Below are positions 54,490-63,044 of a stretch of DNA of 64,000 bases, one piece after another. A program made the translations under genes and the position numbers. Under the pieces are notes generated by a model that searched no databases, had not been told where the DNA came from, and worked only from the letters and a program-made list of their open reading frames with translations. Source of the DNA: Devosia sp. Root413D1 (GTDB lineage: Bacteria > Pseudomonadota > Alphaproteobacteria > Rhizobiales > Devosiaceae); NCBI RefSeq assembly GCF_001425235.1, contig NZ_LMEA01000001.1, forward strand, positions 283,854 to 347,853. The letters are read 5' to 3'. The stretch's first letter is position 1. Each line of letters opens with the position of its first letter.

Positions 54490-54499
54490 GCGCGGCTCG

Positions 54500-54797
54500 A
54501 GCCGAGGGAAAAGCGAAGGGCCGGAGCGATGCTCCAGCCCTTCGAAATTGTCCGGCGGTGCATAGGTAGTGCAACGCCTCAGTTTCTACATATGGGTCAC
54601 AAGGGGCTTGCTTCAAGCCCCCCACCTTGCGCTACCACCACCGCCACGCGTGCTGACGACCTGGTCCCTCGTCGCGCCCCGACATTGACTCTTGCCTCAT
54701 CAACGCTTAATCCGCCGCTTAACTATTTTTGCGGCGCACGCTGTCGATTTCGCCACCGGTCGCTCGTCGTACTGGTGAAAGCCAAGGAGATTTCCCT
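54500..54797. other. Intergenic region with two strong hairpins
   Basis: Holds a perfect stem CGAAGGGC... / GCCCTTCG (54514-54544; inner GGAGC/GCTCC) followed on the minus strand by CTTTTCCC, an 8-bp hairpin GGGGCTTG-CTT-CAAGCCCC (54603-54621), and the AT-rich region before the MFS leader ORF (54705-54730) with two TTAA boxes 8 bases apart. No gene seen. The first hairpin looks like an intrinsic terminator for a minus-strand transcript with no gene upstream. Confidence 0.5.
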
Positions 54798-54929
54798 ATG
54801 ACCCCGTCGGTAATTGCCGCGCCCCTGCACGGGCGCTATGCGCCCTGCGGGCTGGCCGCCGCCACCCCATCTGTGCCATTCAGCCTCCCCGATTTTGAAC
54901 CTCTCCACCGCAAGGCAGGCCACAAATGA
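54798..54929 (+). CDS. 43-codon leader ORF translationally coupled to the MFS exporter
   Basis: ATG 54798 has an excellent Shine-Dalgarno AAGGAG eight bases upstream. The peptide MTPSVIAAPLHGRYAPCGLA and 23 further residues, ending LHRKAGHK, show no known family, no signal peptide and several prolines. Its TGA stop overlaps the ATG of the MFS gene (ATGA at 54926). The MFS gene itself has only a weak ribosome binding site, so its translation probably depends on this ORF. Confidence 0.6.
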   Translation: MTPSVIAAPLHGRYAPCGLAAATPSVPFSLPDFEPLHRKAGHK

Positions 54930-56410
54930 CCTCCGAAACGATGACCGATATTCCGTCGACTGCCGCCGCTGCGCCGGTCGATTCGTCCACCGCCGCCCGC
55001 AACCGGCTGGTGATCGCGCTGCTGCTTGTCTCCACCTTCGTGGTGTTTCTCAACGAAACCATCATGAGCGTGGCGATCCAGCCGCTGATGACCGATCTGG
55101 GCGTCACTGCCAGCGCGGCGCAGTGGCTGACCACGGCGTTCCTGCTCACCATGGCGGTGGTGATTCCGATCACCGGGTTCCTCTTGCAGCGCATCAACAC
55201 CCGGCCGATCTACATGCTCGCCATGGCGATCTTCTCTGTGGGAACGCTGATCTGCGCCGTCTCGCCGGGCCTTGAGCTCCTGGTGTTCGGCCGCGTCATC
55301 CAGGCGGTCGGCACTGCGATCATGATGCCGCTGCTGATGACCACCGTGATGACGCTGGTGCCGCCCGAATCGCGCGGCAAGACCATGGGCAACATCTCGA
55401 TCGTCATGTCGGTGGCGCCCGCCATCGGCCCGACAATTGGCGGCTTCATCCTCACTCATTTCGAGTGGCGCTTCATGTTCATCCTGGTGCTGCCGATTGC
55501 GCTCGCCGCGCTGGCGCTGGGCGCCTGGCGGATGAAGAACGTCTCGACCCCGCGCTCCACCCCGCTCGACCTGATCTCGGTGGTGCTGTCGGTCCTCGCC
55601 TTCGGCGGCATCGTCTATGGCCTCTCCGGCTTCGGCGAAGCTGCAGCGGCCGGGGAGCACGGCATGTCGCCGTGGATTCCGCTCGGCATCGGGCTCGTTG
55701 CCATGGTGCTGTTCGTGTTCCGTCAGCTCAGCCTCAAGGATAAGGCGCTGCTTGACCTCCGCGCCTTCGCCATCACCAACTACACCCTGTCGGTGGTGAT
55801 GATGGCGATCGCCATGATGTCGCTGTTCGGCGTCATCATCCTCTTGCCGCTGTTCCTGCAGAACGTCATCAAGCTCGATCCGCTGCAGATCGGCATGATG
55901 CTGCTCCCGGGCAGCCTGATGATGGGTCTGCTCGGCCCGATCGTCGGCCGGCTCTACGACAAGTGGGGCGCCACCCGCCTGCTGGTGCCTGGCTCGATCA
56001 TCGTCAGCGCCGTGCTCTGGGGCCTGACCCTGGTCGATCAGTCGACCTCGATCTGGGTGATCCTCGCCGGCCATATCGCGCTCTGCATCGGCCTCGCCAT
56101 CATGTTCACGCCGCTGTTCACCGCGTCGCTGAGTTCGCTCCCCATGCAGCTCTACTCGCATGGTTCGGCCATTCTCGGCTCGGTCCAGCAGGTGGCGGGT
56201 GCGGCAGGCGTGGCGTTGTTCATCGCGCTGATGACCATCCAGTCGGCGGCGCTGACGGCGGCCGGCACCGAGCCGGTGACGGCGCTCGCCGCCGGTATCC
56301 GCACCGGCTTCATGACCGGCGCCATCATCTCGCTGTTCGCCATTGTCGCGGCCTTCTTCGTCAAGAAGCCGCCGGCGAACCCCGAAATGGCCGGCATGGG
56401 CGGGCACTAA
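54926..56410 (+). CDS. DHA2 family MFS multidrug exporter
   Basis: A 494-residue proton-driven exporter with 14 hydrophobic segments. Visible motifs: VVFLNETIMSVAIQPLMTDL then GVTASAAQWLTTAFLLTMAV (TM1-TM2, D2-type), GRVIQAVGTAIMMPLLMTTV (motif C region) and GPTIGGFILTHFEWRFMFIL. The substrate is unknown. It is preceded by a coupled leader ORF and followed by a strong terminator. Confidence 0.92.
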   Translation: MTSETMTDIPSTAAAAPVDSSTAARNRLVIALLLVSTFVVFLNETIMSVAIQPLMTDLGVTASAAQWLTTAFLLTMAVVIPITGFLLQRINTRPIYMLAMAIFSVGTLICAVSPGLELLVFGRVIQAVGTAIMMPLLMTTVMTLVPPESRGKTMGNISIVMSVAPAIGPTIGGFILTHFEWRFMFILVLPIALAALALGAWRMKNVSTPRSTPLDLISVVLSVLAFGGIVYGLSGFGEAAAAGEHGMSPWIPLGIGLVAMVLFVFRQLSLKDKALLDLRAFAITNYTLSVVMMAIAMMSLFGVIILLPLFLQNVIKLDPLQIGMMLLPGSLMMGLLGPIVGRLYDKWGATRLLVPGSIIVSAVLWGLTLVDQSTSIWVILAGHIALCIGLAIMFTPLFTASLSSLPMQLYSHGSAILGSVQQVAGAAGVALFIALMTIQSAALTAAGTEPVTALAAGIRTGFMTGAIISLFAIVAAFFVKKPPANPEMAGMGGH

Positions 56411-56480
56411 ACATTTAGTGCTTCACGTGAATCACTCATCGCCTCGGGCGCCGGATCCCCTCCGGCGCCCGATTTCTTTT
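56405..56480 (+). terminator. Inverted repeat and intrinsic terminator after the MFS gene
   Basis: The MFS stop codon lies within the palindrome CACTAAA-CA-TTTAGTG (56405-56420). The classical terminator follows: GGGCGCCGGA / TCCGGCGCCC (56446-56470) and then GATTTCTTTT. Confidence 0.85.
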
Positions 56481-56545
56481 GCGGACCTGTCGAAATGACC
56501 ATCGGTCGCCCGACATTGTTTTGAGAGCAATCAGGGAGTTTAGCG

Positions 56546-57379
56546 ATGACCGAGATCACCCAGCTGATGGACGGAATTCTGCTCGGGGAATGCCCGCGCT
56601 GGCATGATAACAAGCTCTGGTTCGCCGACTGGGTCGGCCAGAAGCTCTACACCATCGACGCCGAAGGCCGCTCGATGGTCGAGGCGGAGGTGGCCTCGCT
56701 CCCCTTCTCGTTCGACTGGTTGCCCGATGGCCGGATGCTGCTGGTGCACGCCGCCGACAACGAATTGAAGCTCCGCCAGCCCGACGGCAGTTTTGCCCGC
56801 TTCGCCGATCTTTCCGCCCTGTCGGAGCGCGGCTGCAACGAGATCACCGTGCACCCGGCCGGCCACATCTACGTCAACAATGTCGACTTCGAGTTTCCCG
56901 GCGGCGAGTTCCGGCCTGGCTTCATCGCCCTGGTCGGACCCGACGGCACCAGCCGCAAGGTCGCCGAGGGCCTCGCCTTCCCCAACGGCATGGCGATTCT
57001 CGCCGGTGGCCGGACCCTGGTCTGCGCCGAATCGTTCAACGGCAACCTCACCGCCTTCGACATTGCCGAGGACGGGAGCCTCGGCAATCGCCGGCTCTGG
57101 GGCAATGTCGGGCAGTACGGCAATGACGGGATCTGCGCCGATGCCGAAGGCGCCATCTGGACCTCCACCGGCCCTACTGTGCTGCGCATCCGCGATGGCG
57201 GCGAGATCGTCGAGAAGTTCGAGCTCGACCGCATGTGCTTTGCCGTGATGCTCGGCGGCGCCGATGGCAAGACGCTCTACATGGTCGCCAACGAGTGGAC
57301 CGGCAGCGTCGATGTCAGCAAACCCACCGGCCGGGTGTTCAGCACCAGGGTTGCGGTGCCTCATGCGGGGTATCCGTAG
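56546..57379 (+). CDS. SMP-30/gluconolactonase family protein
   Basis: A 277-residue six-bladed beta-propeller lactonase-like protein. GILLGECPRWHDNKLWFADW has the metal-binding Glu; further ligands are in VHPAGHIYVNNVD, LAFPNGMAILAGGRTLVCAE and YGNDGICADAEGAIW. Substrate unknown, probably a sugar lactone. Confidence 0.9.
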   Translation: MTEITQLMDGILLGECPRWHDNKLWFADWVGQKLYTIDAEGRSMVEAEVASLPFSFDWLPDGRMLLVHAADNELKLRQPDGSFARFADLSALSERGCNEITVHPAGHIYVNNVDFEFPGGEFRPGFIALVGPDGTSRKVAEGLAFPNGMAILAGGRTLVCAESFNGNLTAFDIAEDGSLGNRRLWGNVGQYGNDGICADAEGAIWTSTGPTVLRIRDGGEIVEKFELDRMCFAVMLGGADGKTLYMVANEWTGSVDVSKPTGRVFSTRVAVPHAGYP

Positions 57380-57394
57380 GGACCTATAGCTAAC

Positions 57395-57534
57395 GCCGGT
57401 GCGGGCTGACCCCCACCCTTGATCCCTCCCCCTAAACAAGGGGAGGGAGACGCTTACTGGGAAGCTGGTGTTTTGGTCTCCCTCCCCATTCTCAGGGGGA
57501 GGGGACAGGGGGTGGGGGGCCGCCCGCGCCGGCG
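57395..57534. repeat. Interspersed CCCTCCCC/GGGGAGGG palindrome, full copy
   Basis: Outer arms GCCGGTGCGGGCTGACCCCC and GGGGGCCGCCCGCGCCGGC; inner CCCTCCCCCTAAACAAGGGG and CTCCCTCCCCATTCTCAGGG. Almost the same as 61080, including CGCTTACTG and GTGTTTTGGTC between the arms. Confidence 0.88.
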
Positions 57535-57535
57535 T

Positions 57536-58141
57536 CTAGAATGCCCCGAGCCGCTCAAACGCACTCGGCCTCGCCGGCTCAGCCAGCGCCGCCGCAATCG
57601 CCGCAACGCACTGCTCCGGCGTCATCACTGAGCTGTCCACCTCGAGATCATAGATCCCCGGCTGGTGTACCGCCTCCTGCCAGCGCCGCACCGGCTCCGG
57701 CACCCCGTCGCCACCGACATAGAACCCACCCTGTGGGTCGGCATTGCGTCGCGCCATGATGGTTTCGATCGGGCAGCGCACCCCGACGAACAGCACCGGC
57801 AAGCCGCTGAGCCGCCGCGCCGACGCCGGGAGAATGCCGAGTGGCCGCGAGTAGCTGTCGTGGTGGCCGACATCGACCACCAGGTCCTCGCCGGCGCCTG
57901 CCCGTTCGGCGATCTCGTCGTAAAGCTCGGCATAAAGCCGCACCACGGTCGGCTCGAGGTCCGGCCGCTCACCGCCGGGCCGAAGCCCGATCCCCGGCAG
58001 CATGTCCTTGGGCAACGCCGCGTTCATTCGGTCGACGCCGAGGTTCACCCAGGGCCCCGGCAGCTGAGCCATGAGCGCCCGCGCGATCGAAGATTTCCCG
58101 GCCCGCGGCGTACCGTTGAGGATGACGATCCGTCCGCCCAT
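57536..58141 (-). CDS. CPT family kinase (chloramphenicol phosphotransferase-like)
   Basis: A 201-residue P-loop kinase: VILNGTPRAGKSSIARALMA (Walker A), WVNLGVDRMNAALPKDM and VVDVGHHDSYSRPLGILPA, then LFVGVRCPIETIMARRNADP. The family inactivates chloramphenicol in Streptomyces, but most proteobacterial members have unknown substrates. Confidence 0.85.
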   Translation of the reverse strand: MGGRIVILNGTPRAGKSSIARALMAQLPGPWVNLGVDRMNAALPKDMLPGIGLRPGGERPDLEPTVVRLYAELYDEIAERAGAGEDLVVDVGHHDSYSRPLGILPASARRLSGLPVLFVGVRCPIETIMARRNADPQGGFYVGGDGVPEPVRRWQEAVHQPGIYDLEVDSSVMTPEQCVAAIAAALAEPARPSAFERLGAF

Positions 58142-58159
58142 TGCTGCCCTCCTATGCGC

Positions 58160-58203
58160 TGAAAAAGAGAAAGGCGCTCAACCCGTTAGGGGAGCGCCTT
58201 TCA
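58160..58203 (-). terminator. Intrinsic terminator behind the frameshifted serine hydrolase
   Basis: Stem AAAGGCGCTC (58170-58179) / GAGCGCCTTT (58192-58201), followed on the minus strand by CTCTTTTTC. Confidence 0.75.
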
Positions 58204-58294
58204 TTGGCTGGGATCGCGTCGCCGGGAGGGACAGCGCCCCGATCCAACCGTTGACCGATATATGTGAACCCGGTTTCACAGTTTCAAGGGGTCA

Positions 58295-59669
58295 CTATTC
58301 AATCCGCTGACCGGCCTGATTGTAACCGCCCTGGTGCAGCGTCACCCTCGCCGCCTTGCCGTCTGGCGCGAGCTCAAAGCTCAGCTGCGCATCGACCACT
58401 TTGTAGAAGAACGTCGTCTCGTTCTCGGCGAATACCGGGAGCTTTTCCTGCCCTGTCGCCTGCACGAACAGCCCGTCGCTCTCGCGCGTCACCTCGAGCA
58501 CGAAGGCCGGGGTCAGCGCATATTTGCCGACATAGCGGTCGAGCAGCGCCGGATCGATCTCGGCCGCCTGGCGCAGTTTCGGCATCGGCGCCAGCGGCAG
58601 GTTTTCGGCGAGGATGTGGAAGCCGATATCCTCGATCCCCACCGTGCTCGCCATGTTGGAGAGCACCACCACGCCCTTGCGGCTCTGCCGATCATAGCCG
58701 GCAAAGGCGTTGTAGCCGCCGGTCATGCCGTTGTGCCAGGCAATCTCGCCCTCGGGGTGGGTGAGCGTGAACCAGCCCAGCCCGACCTTGCCGCCGCTCG
58801 CATCGGACGGCCGGGCCCGCTCCAGCATGATGGCAAAGGCCGGGTCGAGCGGCGACGGCACCGCCCCGCTTGCCGCGGCAATGAACTTGCTGACATCGGC
58901 AACGGTCGAACGCAGCGCCCCGGCGCCGGCAAATACCTCGAGGTCCCAGTTGCTCACCGGGTTGCGCGCCGCGTCGTGGCCATGCGCCAGCCGTTGCTCG
59001 AGCTCGGGTGTGGTGGTCAGCGCCGTCTCGGTCATCCCGAGCGGGGTAAAGATCCGCTCCTCGAGCAGGCTCGCATAGCTTTTGCCGGTGACCTGCTCGA
59101 CCGCCTGCGCCACCAGCGCCAGGCCGATATTGGAGTACTCGAACTCCGCGCCGATATCGCGCGGCAGCTGGTAGCTCTGAAGGAACTGATAGAGCGGGGC
59201 AGCCCCATAGCCGGCATAGGGGTTTGCCGGATTGGCCGCGCCGAGCCCCGGCGGCACCGAGGGCAGACCCGATGAATGCGTTACCAGGTCGAACGTGGTG
59301 ATCTGCTTGCCGCCGCGTTCAGGCAGCACGATGCCCTGAGGCAGGTAGTTCACGATCGGCGCATCGAGATCGATTTTGCCGGCCAGCACCTGCTCGGCGA
59401 GCAGCACATTGGTGAACAGCTTGGTGACCGAGCCGATCGAACACCGTGTGTTCGTCGACCGTCCGGGCGTCGCCGAGCGCCGGATGACCGTAGGAGACGA
59501 AGCGCGGCGCGCCGTTCTCGATCACCGCGACGACGATGCCGACATTCTGCTCGGCCGTATCGATCCGCTCGACCAGAATCTGTTCGATCGCCGCACCGGT
59601 CGGGCTTTGCGCCAGCGCACCGGCAGTCGACAACAGGGCGGCAGCGAGTGCGGTCAGTACGGCTTTCAT
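58295..59669 (-). pseudogene. Serine hydrolase (beta-lactamase class C fold) gene with a frameshift
   Basis: ATG 59669 with GGAGG five bases upstream begins a signal peptide (KAVLTALAAALLSTAGALAQ). The frame reads VGIVVAVIENGAPRFVSYGH to VDEHTVF; the family continuation IGSVTKLFTNVLLAEQ is in another frame, right after TTCG at about 59435-59441. The remainder is intact: SxxK (SVTK), FEYSNIG, WHNGMTGGYNAFAGY, and ends at QRIE. Length is one base over a multiple of three, so two bases are lost or one gained next to the catalytic serine. Either a pseudogene or a sequence error. Confidence 0.8.
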
Positions 59670-59740
59670 CCGGTCCTCCAAGGTGAGCCCCCGATATGGG
59701 ACTCACAATTGGAGAGACAAGCATTGCGCCAGGATTACCG

Positions 59741-59832
59741 GAGCGCTTTCAGGAAAAGTTGCAGACTTTTCCGGTTCGAAAGCGCGACAAAATCAAAAGC
59801 TTAGAGCATTTCACCGGTCCGGTGAAATGCTC
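59741..59832. repeat. GGAAAAGTTG/CAGACTTTTCC repeat, copy 4 (long form)
   Basis: GAGCGCTTTCAGGAAAAGTT, GCAGACTTTTCCGGTTCGAA and AGCGCGACAAAATCAAAAGC, then a perfect palindrome GAGCATTTCACCGG-T-CCGGTGAAATGCTC (59804-59832; arms 14 bases). It lies 18 bases from the ppa stop, so it may terminate ppa. Confidence 0.85.
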
Positions 59833-59850
59833 ACCAAGCCTTGGCCGGGC

Positions 59851-60384
59851 TTACTTCTCGGCCTTGGCGCGCTCGATCGATTCGAGGATCACCTGGCGGG
59901 CGTCGTCGACACCGCCGAGCTTTTCGATCTTGGCCCACTTGCCCGGCTCGAGATCCTTGTAGTGGGTGAAAAAGTGCTTCACCCGCTCGAGCTGGATCGG
60001 CTGCATGTCGGTGATGTCGTTGATCCCGTCATACATCTTGGTGAGCTTGGATACCGGCACGGCGAGGATCTTCTCGTCCTTGCCGCCATCGTCTTCCATG
60101 AACAAGACGCCGAACGGCCGGCAGCGCACCACCGCGCCCGGCACCAGCGGCCGCGAGTTCATCACGATCACATCGAGCGGGTCGCCGTCACCGCACAGGG
60201 TATGCGGCACGAAGCCGTAATTGCCCGGATAGCGCATCGGCGTATAGAGGAAACGGTCGACGAACAGGGCGCCCGAGGCCTTGTCGATCTCGTACTTGAT
60301 CGGCTCGCCGCCCAGCGGCACCTCGATGATGACGTTGAGGTCGTCGGGGGGATTCTTGCCGATCGGGATCGCGTCGATATTCAT
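59851..60384 (-). CDS. ppa: Inorganic pyrophosphatase (family I)
   Basis: A 177-residue cytoplasmic enzyme that hydrolyses pyrophosphate. It has [34 protein letters not shown] and [20 protein letters not shown] (the metal-binding DxxDPxD), and [16 protein letters not shown]. Start [20 protein letters not shown] at 60384. The gene is divergent from the secreted-protein gene at 60490. Confidence 0.95.
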   Translation of the reverse strand: MNIDAIPIGKNPPDDLNVIIEVPLGGEPIKYEIDKASGALFVDRFLYTPMRYPGNYGFVPHTLCGDGDPLDVIVMNSRPLVPGAVVRCRPFGVLFMEDDGGKDEKILAVPVSKLTKMYDGINDITDMQPIQLERVKHFFTHYKDLEPGKWAKIEKLGGVDDARQVILESIERAKAEK

Positions 60385-60489
60385 TGGGGCTGCCTTAAGG
60401 TCGATTTCGCCGGGTTGTGGCCTATCCGGGGCCATGATTGCAAGGCATACGAATGCGCGGGTGGCATGCAGCCTTAAGGAGGATTTGCC

Positions 60490-61062
60490 GTGATGGGACG
60501 GTTTTTCGCCAGTGCGCTTTATGTCGCCGTCGGGCTTTTGCTCGCCGCACCCGCCGTCGCGCAGCAGATCGAATCGAGCGAGACCAACCTCGATCTCAAC
60601 ATCGATTGCACGGTGATGCAGTCTGACGATTTCGGTTCCACCTGGGCCTGCACCGGGCTGAAGGGCATGCCGGTGATGGTTTCCGAGAGTGACCTCCGGA
60701 TGGCCGTCTCCTACGGCCTCAACTCGACCACCGAGAAAGCGGCCAAGCAGCGGCTGCAGCCGCCCAACCGGCTGGGCGACAAGATCGAGTGGCGCGTTTC
60801 CAACGCCGACGGTTACTGGAAGCCGTTTGCCTCGATCCTCCGCTTCTTCACCAAGGGCGAGGAGGGCAAGCCCGACGGCGAGGTGCTGGTGGTGACCAGG
60901 ATCAGCCCCGGCGCCACCTGCCACATCGCCTATGTCGATGCGCTGGCCAACTCAGACGCGGAAGCACTGGCGCGCCAGGCCGCCGACAGCAAGGCGAAGG
61001 ATTTCGACTGCGAGACGGATGAGCCGGAATATGTGGGGAAGTTCGAGGCCTGGAAGCGCTGA
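60490..61062 (+). CDS. Hypothetical secreted protein
   Basis: A 190-residue exported protein with signal peptide [20 protein letters not shown] (A-x-A cleavage). The mature part has four cysteines ([30 protein letters not shown]) and an [20 protein letters not shown] helix near the end. Start GTG 60490 or ATG 60493, both behind AAGGAGG. I do not recognise a family. Confidence 0.7.
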   Translation: MMGRFFASALYVAVGLLLAAPAVAQQIESSETNLDLNIDCTVMQSDDFGSTWACTGLKGMPVMVSESDLRMAVSYGLNSTTEKAAKQRLQPPNRLGDKIEWRVSNADGYWKPFASILRFFTKGEEGKPDGEVLVVTRISPGATCHIAYVDALANSDAEALARQAADSKAKDFDCETDEPEYVGKFEAWKR

Positions 61063-61079
61063 GCGGGCTCTATTGCTCC

Positions 61080-61216
61080 GCTGGTACGGGCTGACCCCCA
61101 CCCTTGATCCCTCCCCCCAAACATGGGGAGGGAGACGCTTACTGAGAAGCCAGTGTTTTGGTCTCCCTCCCCTTGTTTAGGGGGAGGGGACAGGGGTGGG
61201 GGTCAGCCCGCACCGG
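61080..61216. repeat. Interspersed CCCTCCCC/GGGGAGGG palindrome, full copy
   Basis: Outer arms TACGGGCTGACCCCCACCCT and GGTGGGGGTCAGCCCGCACC; inner CCCTCCCCCCAAACATGGGG and CTCCCTCCCCTTGTTTAGGG. The best preserved copy, together with 57395. Confidence 0.9.
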
Positions 61217-61251
61217 ATGTTCTGAAGCAGCAGAAACCGTCTGAGCAGCCC

Positions 61252-61572
61252 CTACAGCCGCACCGCCGTGCCGGACACCGAGACCATCAGCATCGAGCCG
61301 GCCTGCCCGACCACTTCGTAATCGATATCGACCCCCACCACCGCGTCGGCCCCGAGCCGTTGCGCCTCGGCCCTGAGTTCGTCGAACGCGGCGTTGCGGG
61401 CGTCGCGCAGCGCCCCTTCATAGGCCCCGGCCCGGCCACCGACGATGTCGCGAATCCCGGCGAACAGATCCTTGAAGATATTGGCGCCGACGATCACCTC
61501 GCCGGTGACGATGCCGAGGTAATCGCGTATCGGCCGGCCCTCGAGCGTCGGCGTGGTCGAGATGATGATCAT
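61252..61572 (-). CDS. YbjQ family protein (putative heavy-metal-binding domain)
   Basis: A 106-residue protein: [60 protein letters not shown] and [15 protein letters not shown]. This is the UPF0145/YbjQ family, pentameric by structure, with unknown function despite its domain name. It follows the TerB-like gene by four bases and is likely co-transcribed. Confidence 0.9.
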   Translation of the reverse strand: MIIISTTPTLEGRPIRDYLGIVTGEVIVGANIFKDLFAGIRDIVGGRAGAYEGALRDARNAAFDELRAEAQRLGADAVVGVDIDYEVVGQAGSMLMVSVSGTAVRL

Positions 61573-61576
61573 CGCT

Positions 61577-62008
61577 TCAGGCCCGCGCCATCTGGTTGCG
61601 CAGCACCGTGCGGTCGCGCGACGATACCCCGATCAGCTCGGCGATACGCCACACCATATTGTCCTCGAGCTCGTGGTTGCGCTTGTCGGCGAACACCACC
61701 TGCCACATCATCCGGATGATCTCGACCTTCTCGCTCTCGTCGAGCGAGCTCAGCGCCGAGGTGAAACGGTAAAAATCCACCGACTCCTGGTCGCGCTTGG
61801 TCGCCTCGACGATCAGCTTGCTGACCTCGGTCTCGTTGAGCCCGTAATAATCCATCAGCGTCCCCTCGAGCGCCTGGCGCTCGGGATCGCTGATCTGCCC
61901 GTCGATGGCAGCGAGGTGCACCAGCAAGGCGGCGACCGCCAGTTTGGGCTCCATGCTGAGCACAGTGGCATCGGGTCTCTGGAAGATGGAGCGCAACGCA
62001 TCGAACAT
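61577..62008 (-). CDS. TerB-like (tellurite resistance TerB / DjlA domain) protein
   Basis: A 143-residue helical protein. Core: [20 protein letters not shown] then [20 protein letters not shown] and [20 protein letters not shown] then K with [22 protein letters not shown]-x-I/x-E pairs are the metal sites. ATG 62008 ([13 protein letters not shown]) is chosen since the longer frame to 62173 covers the LexA box. Confidence 0.85.
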   Translation of the reverse strand: MFDALRSIFQRPDATVLSMEPKLAVAALLVHLAAIDGQISDPERQALEGTLMDYYGLNETEVSKLIVEATKRDQESVDFYRFTSALSSLDESEKVEIIRMMWQVVFADKRNHELEDNMVWRIAELIGVSSRDRTVLRNQMARA

Positions 62009-62145
62009 GGGGAGGAGTCCTTCGGATAGCAGGAGGAACATAGGCAGTCCCGCCCGATCGCGAAAGTGCCCGCTTGCCGCAGCGCAAGGATGTGACCCGC
62101 AGCGTGTGCCGGACTCTTCTGCTTGACTCCTCACCGGACTCTGGT

Positions 62146-62160
62146 GTTCCCTGTTTGTTC
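62146..62160 (+). promoter_or_regulatory. LexA box upstream of imuA
   Basis: GTTC-CCTGTTT-GTTC, an exact GTTC-N7-GTTC SOS box, 26 bases before the imuA start. Confidence 0.85.
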
Positions 62161-62186
62161 TAATTACTGACAACAGGGAGGCTCAG

Positions 62187-63044
62187 ATGCCGGGCCTCGC
62201 ACGCCACGATCTCGATGCCTTACGACTGAAAATTGCCGCCCTTGAAAAGCGCCCGCTGCTGGCCGAAGGCGCGGCAATGCTGGCTGAACGGCTGGGACAG
62301 GTTGCCAATGATAGAGGCGAGAATGCCGATCCGCTCGAACTGCTCGCTGCCCCCCATGGGCTGCTGCACGAGGTGTTTGCCGATGAGCAGCGCCAGAGCG
62401 GCGCGGCGCTCGGCTTCACCTTCGGGCTCGCCCGGCAGCTGCTGACCTCGCAGCGGCAGGCGGTGCTCTATCTGCAGCTGGTGGGGGAAGGCCAGGAGCT
62501 GGGGCTGCCCTACGGCGCCGGGCTCACGCAGTTTGGCATCGATCCGGCACGGCTGGTGATCGGCCGGATCGACAGCATGACCGAGCTGCTCTGGGCCATG
62601 GAGGAAGCCATTGCCTGCCGGGCGGTGGCCGGGGTTATCGCCGATCTCGCCAGCCACCCCAAGGCGCTGGATTTCACCGTATCGCGCCGGCTGAGCCTCC
62701 GCGCCGCCGCCGCCGGAACCTCGGCTTTCCTCGTGCGCTATGGCCGGGGCCGCGAGGCGAGCGCCGCCAAGCTCCGCTGGCGCATCTCCCCGGCAATGAG
62801 CGGGGAGCTGCCGTTCGACCCGCGCGCTCCCGGAATTCCCCGCTTCCAGGTCGAAATCGAAAAAGGCCGGCTCGGCGACAAGACGCAGCGCGCCGAAGGC
62901 AAGACCATGCTTGTGGACTGGACAGAAAATGGCTTCGTTTCAGTCGAACCCAAACGCCGCACCGGAGCTGCTGTTCACCGAACGGCGCCGCCATCTCGCC
63001 CTGTCGCTGCCACGCTGGGCCACCGACTGTCTCAAGCGGGCTGA
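62187..63044 (+). CDS. imuA: Translesion mutasome protein ImuA
   Basis: A 285-residue RecA-like protein that works with ImuB and DnaE2 in SOS mutagenesis. It has LRLKIAALEKRPLLAEGAAM, HGLLHEVFADEQRQSGAALG then FTFGLARQLLTSQRQAVLYL, and LVIGRIDSMTELLWAMEEAI then ACRAVAGVIADLASHPKALD. The P-loop is degenerate, as in the family. It overlaps imuB by 116 bases. Confidence 0.9.
   Translation: MPGLARHDLDALRLKIAALEKRPLLAEGAAMLAERLGQVANDRGENADPLELLAAPHGLLHEVFADEQRQSGAALGFTFGLARQLLTSQRQAVLYLQLVGEGQELGLPYGAGLTQFGIDPARLVIGRIDSMTELLWAMEEAIACRAVAGVIADLASHPKALDFTVSRRLSLRAAAAGTSAFLVRYGRGREASAAKLRWRISPAMSGELPFDPRAPGIPRFQVEIEKGRLGDKTQRAEGKTMLVDWTENGFVSVEPKRRTGAAVHRTAPPSRPVAATLGHRLSQAG

Noticed and set aside
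54709..54726. TTAATCCGCCGCTTAAC before the MFS leader ORF as a CtrA box.
   Set aside because: The spacer is 8 bases, not 7.
57536..58141. Antibiotic resistance by the chloramphenicol phosphotransferase-like gene, and by the aminoglycoside-type kinase at 47282.
   Set aside because: Only fold similarity is visible; most relatives act on other substrates, and no mobile element accompanies them.
26440..61216. Repeat families as CRISPR arrays.
   Set aside because: Copies are kilobases apart, palindromic throughout, have no spacers, and no cas gene is present.
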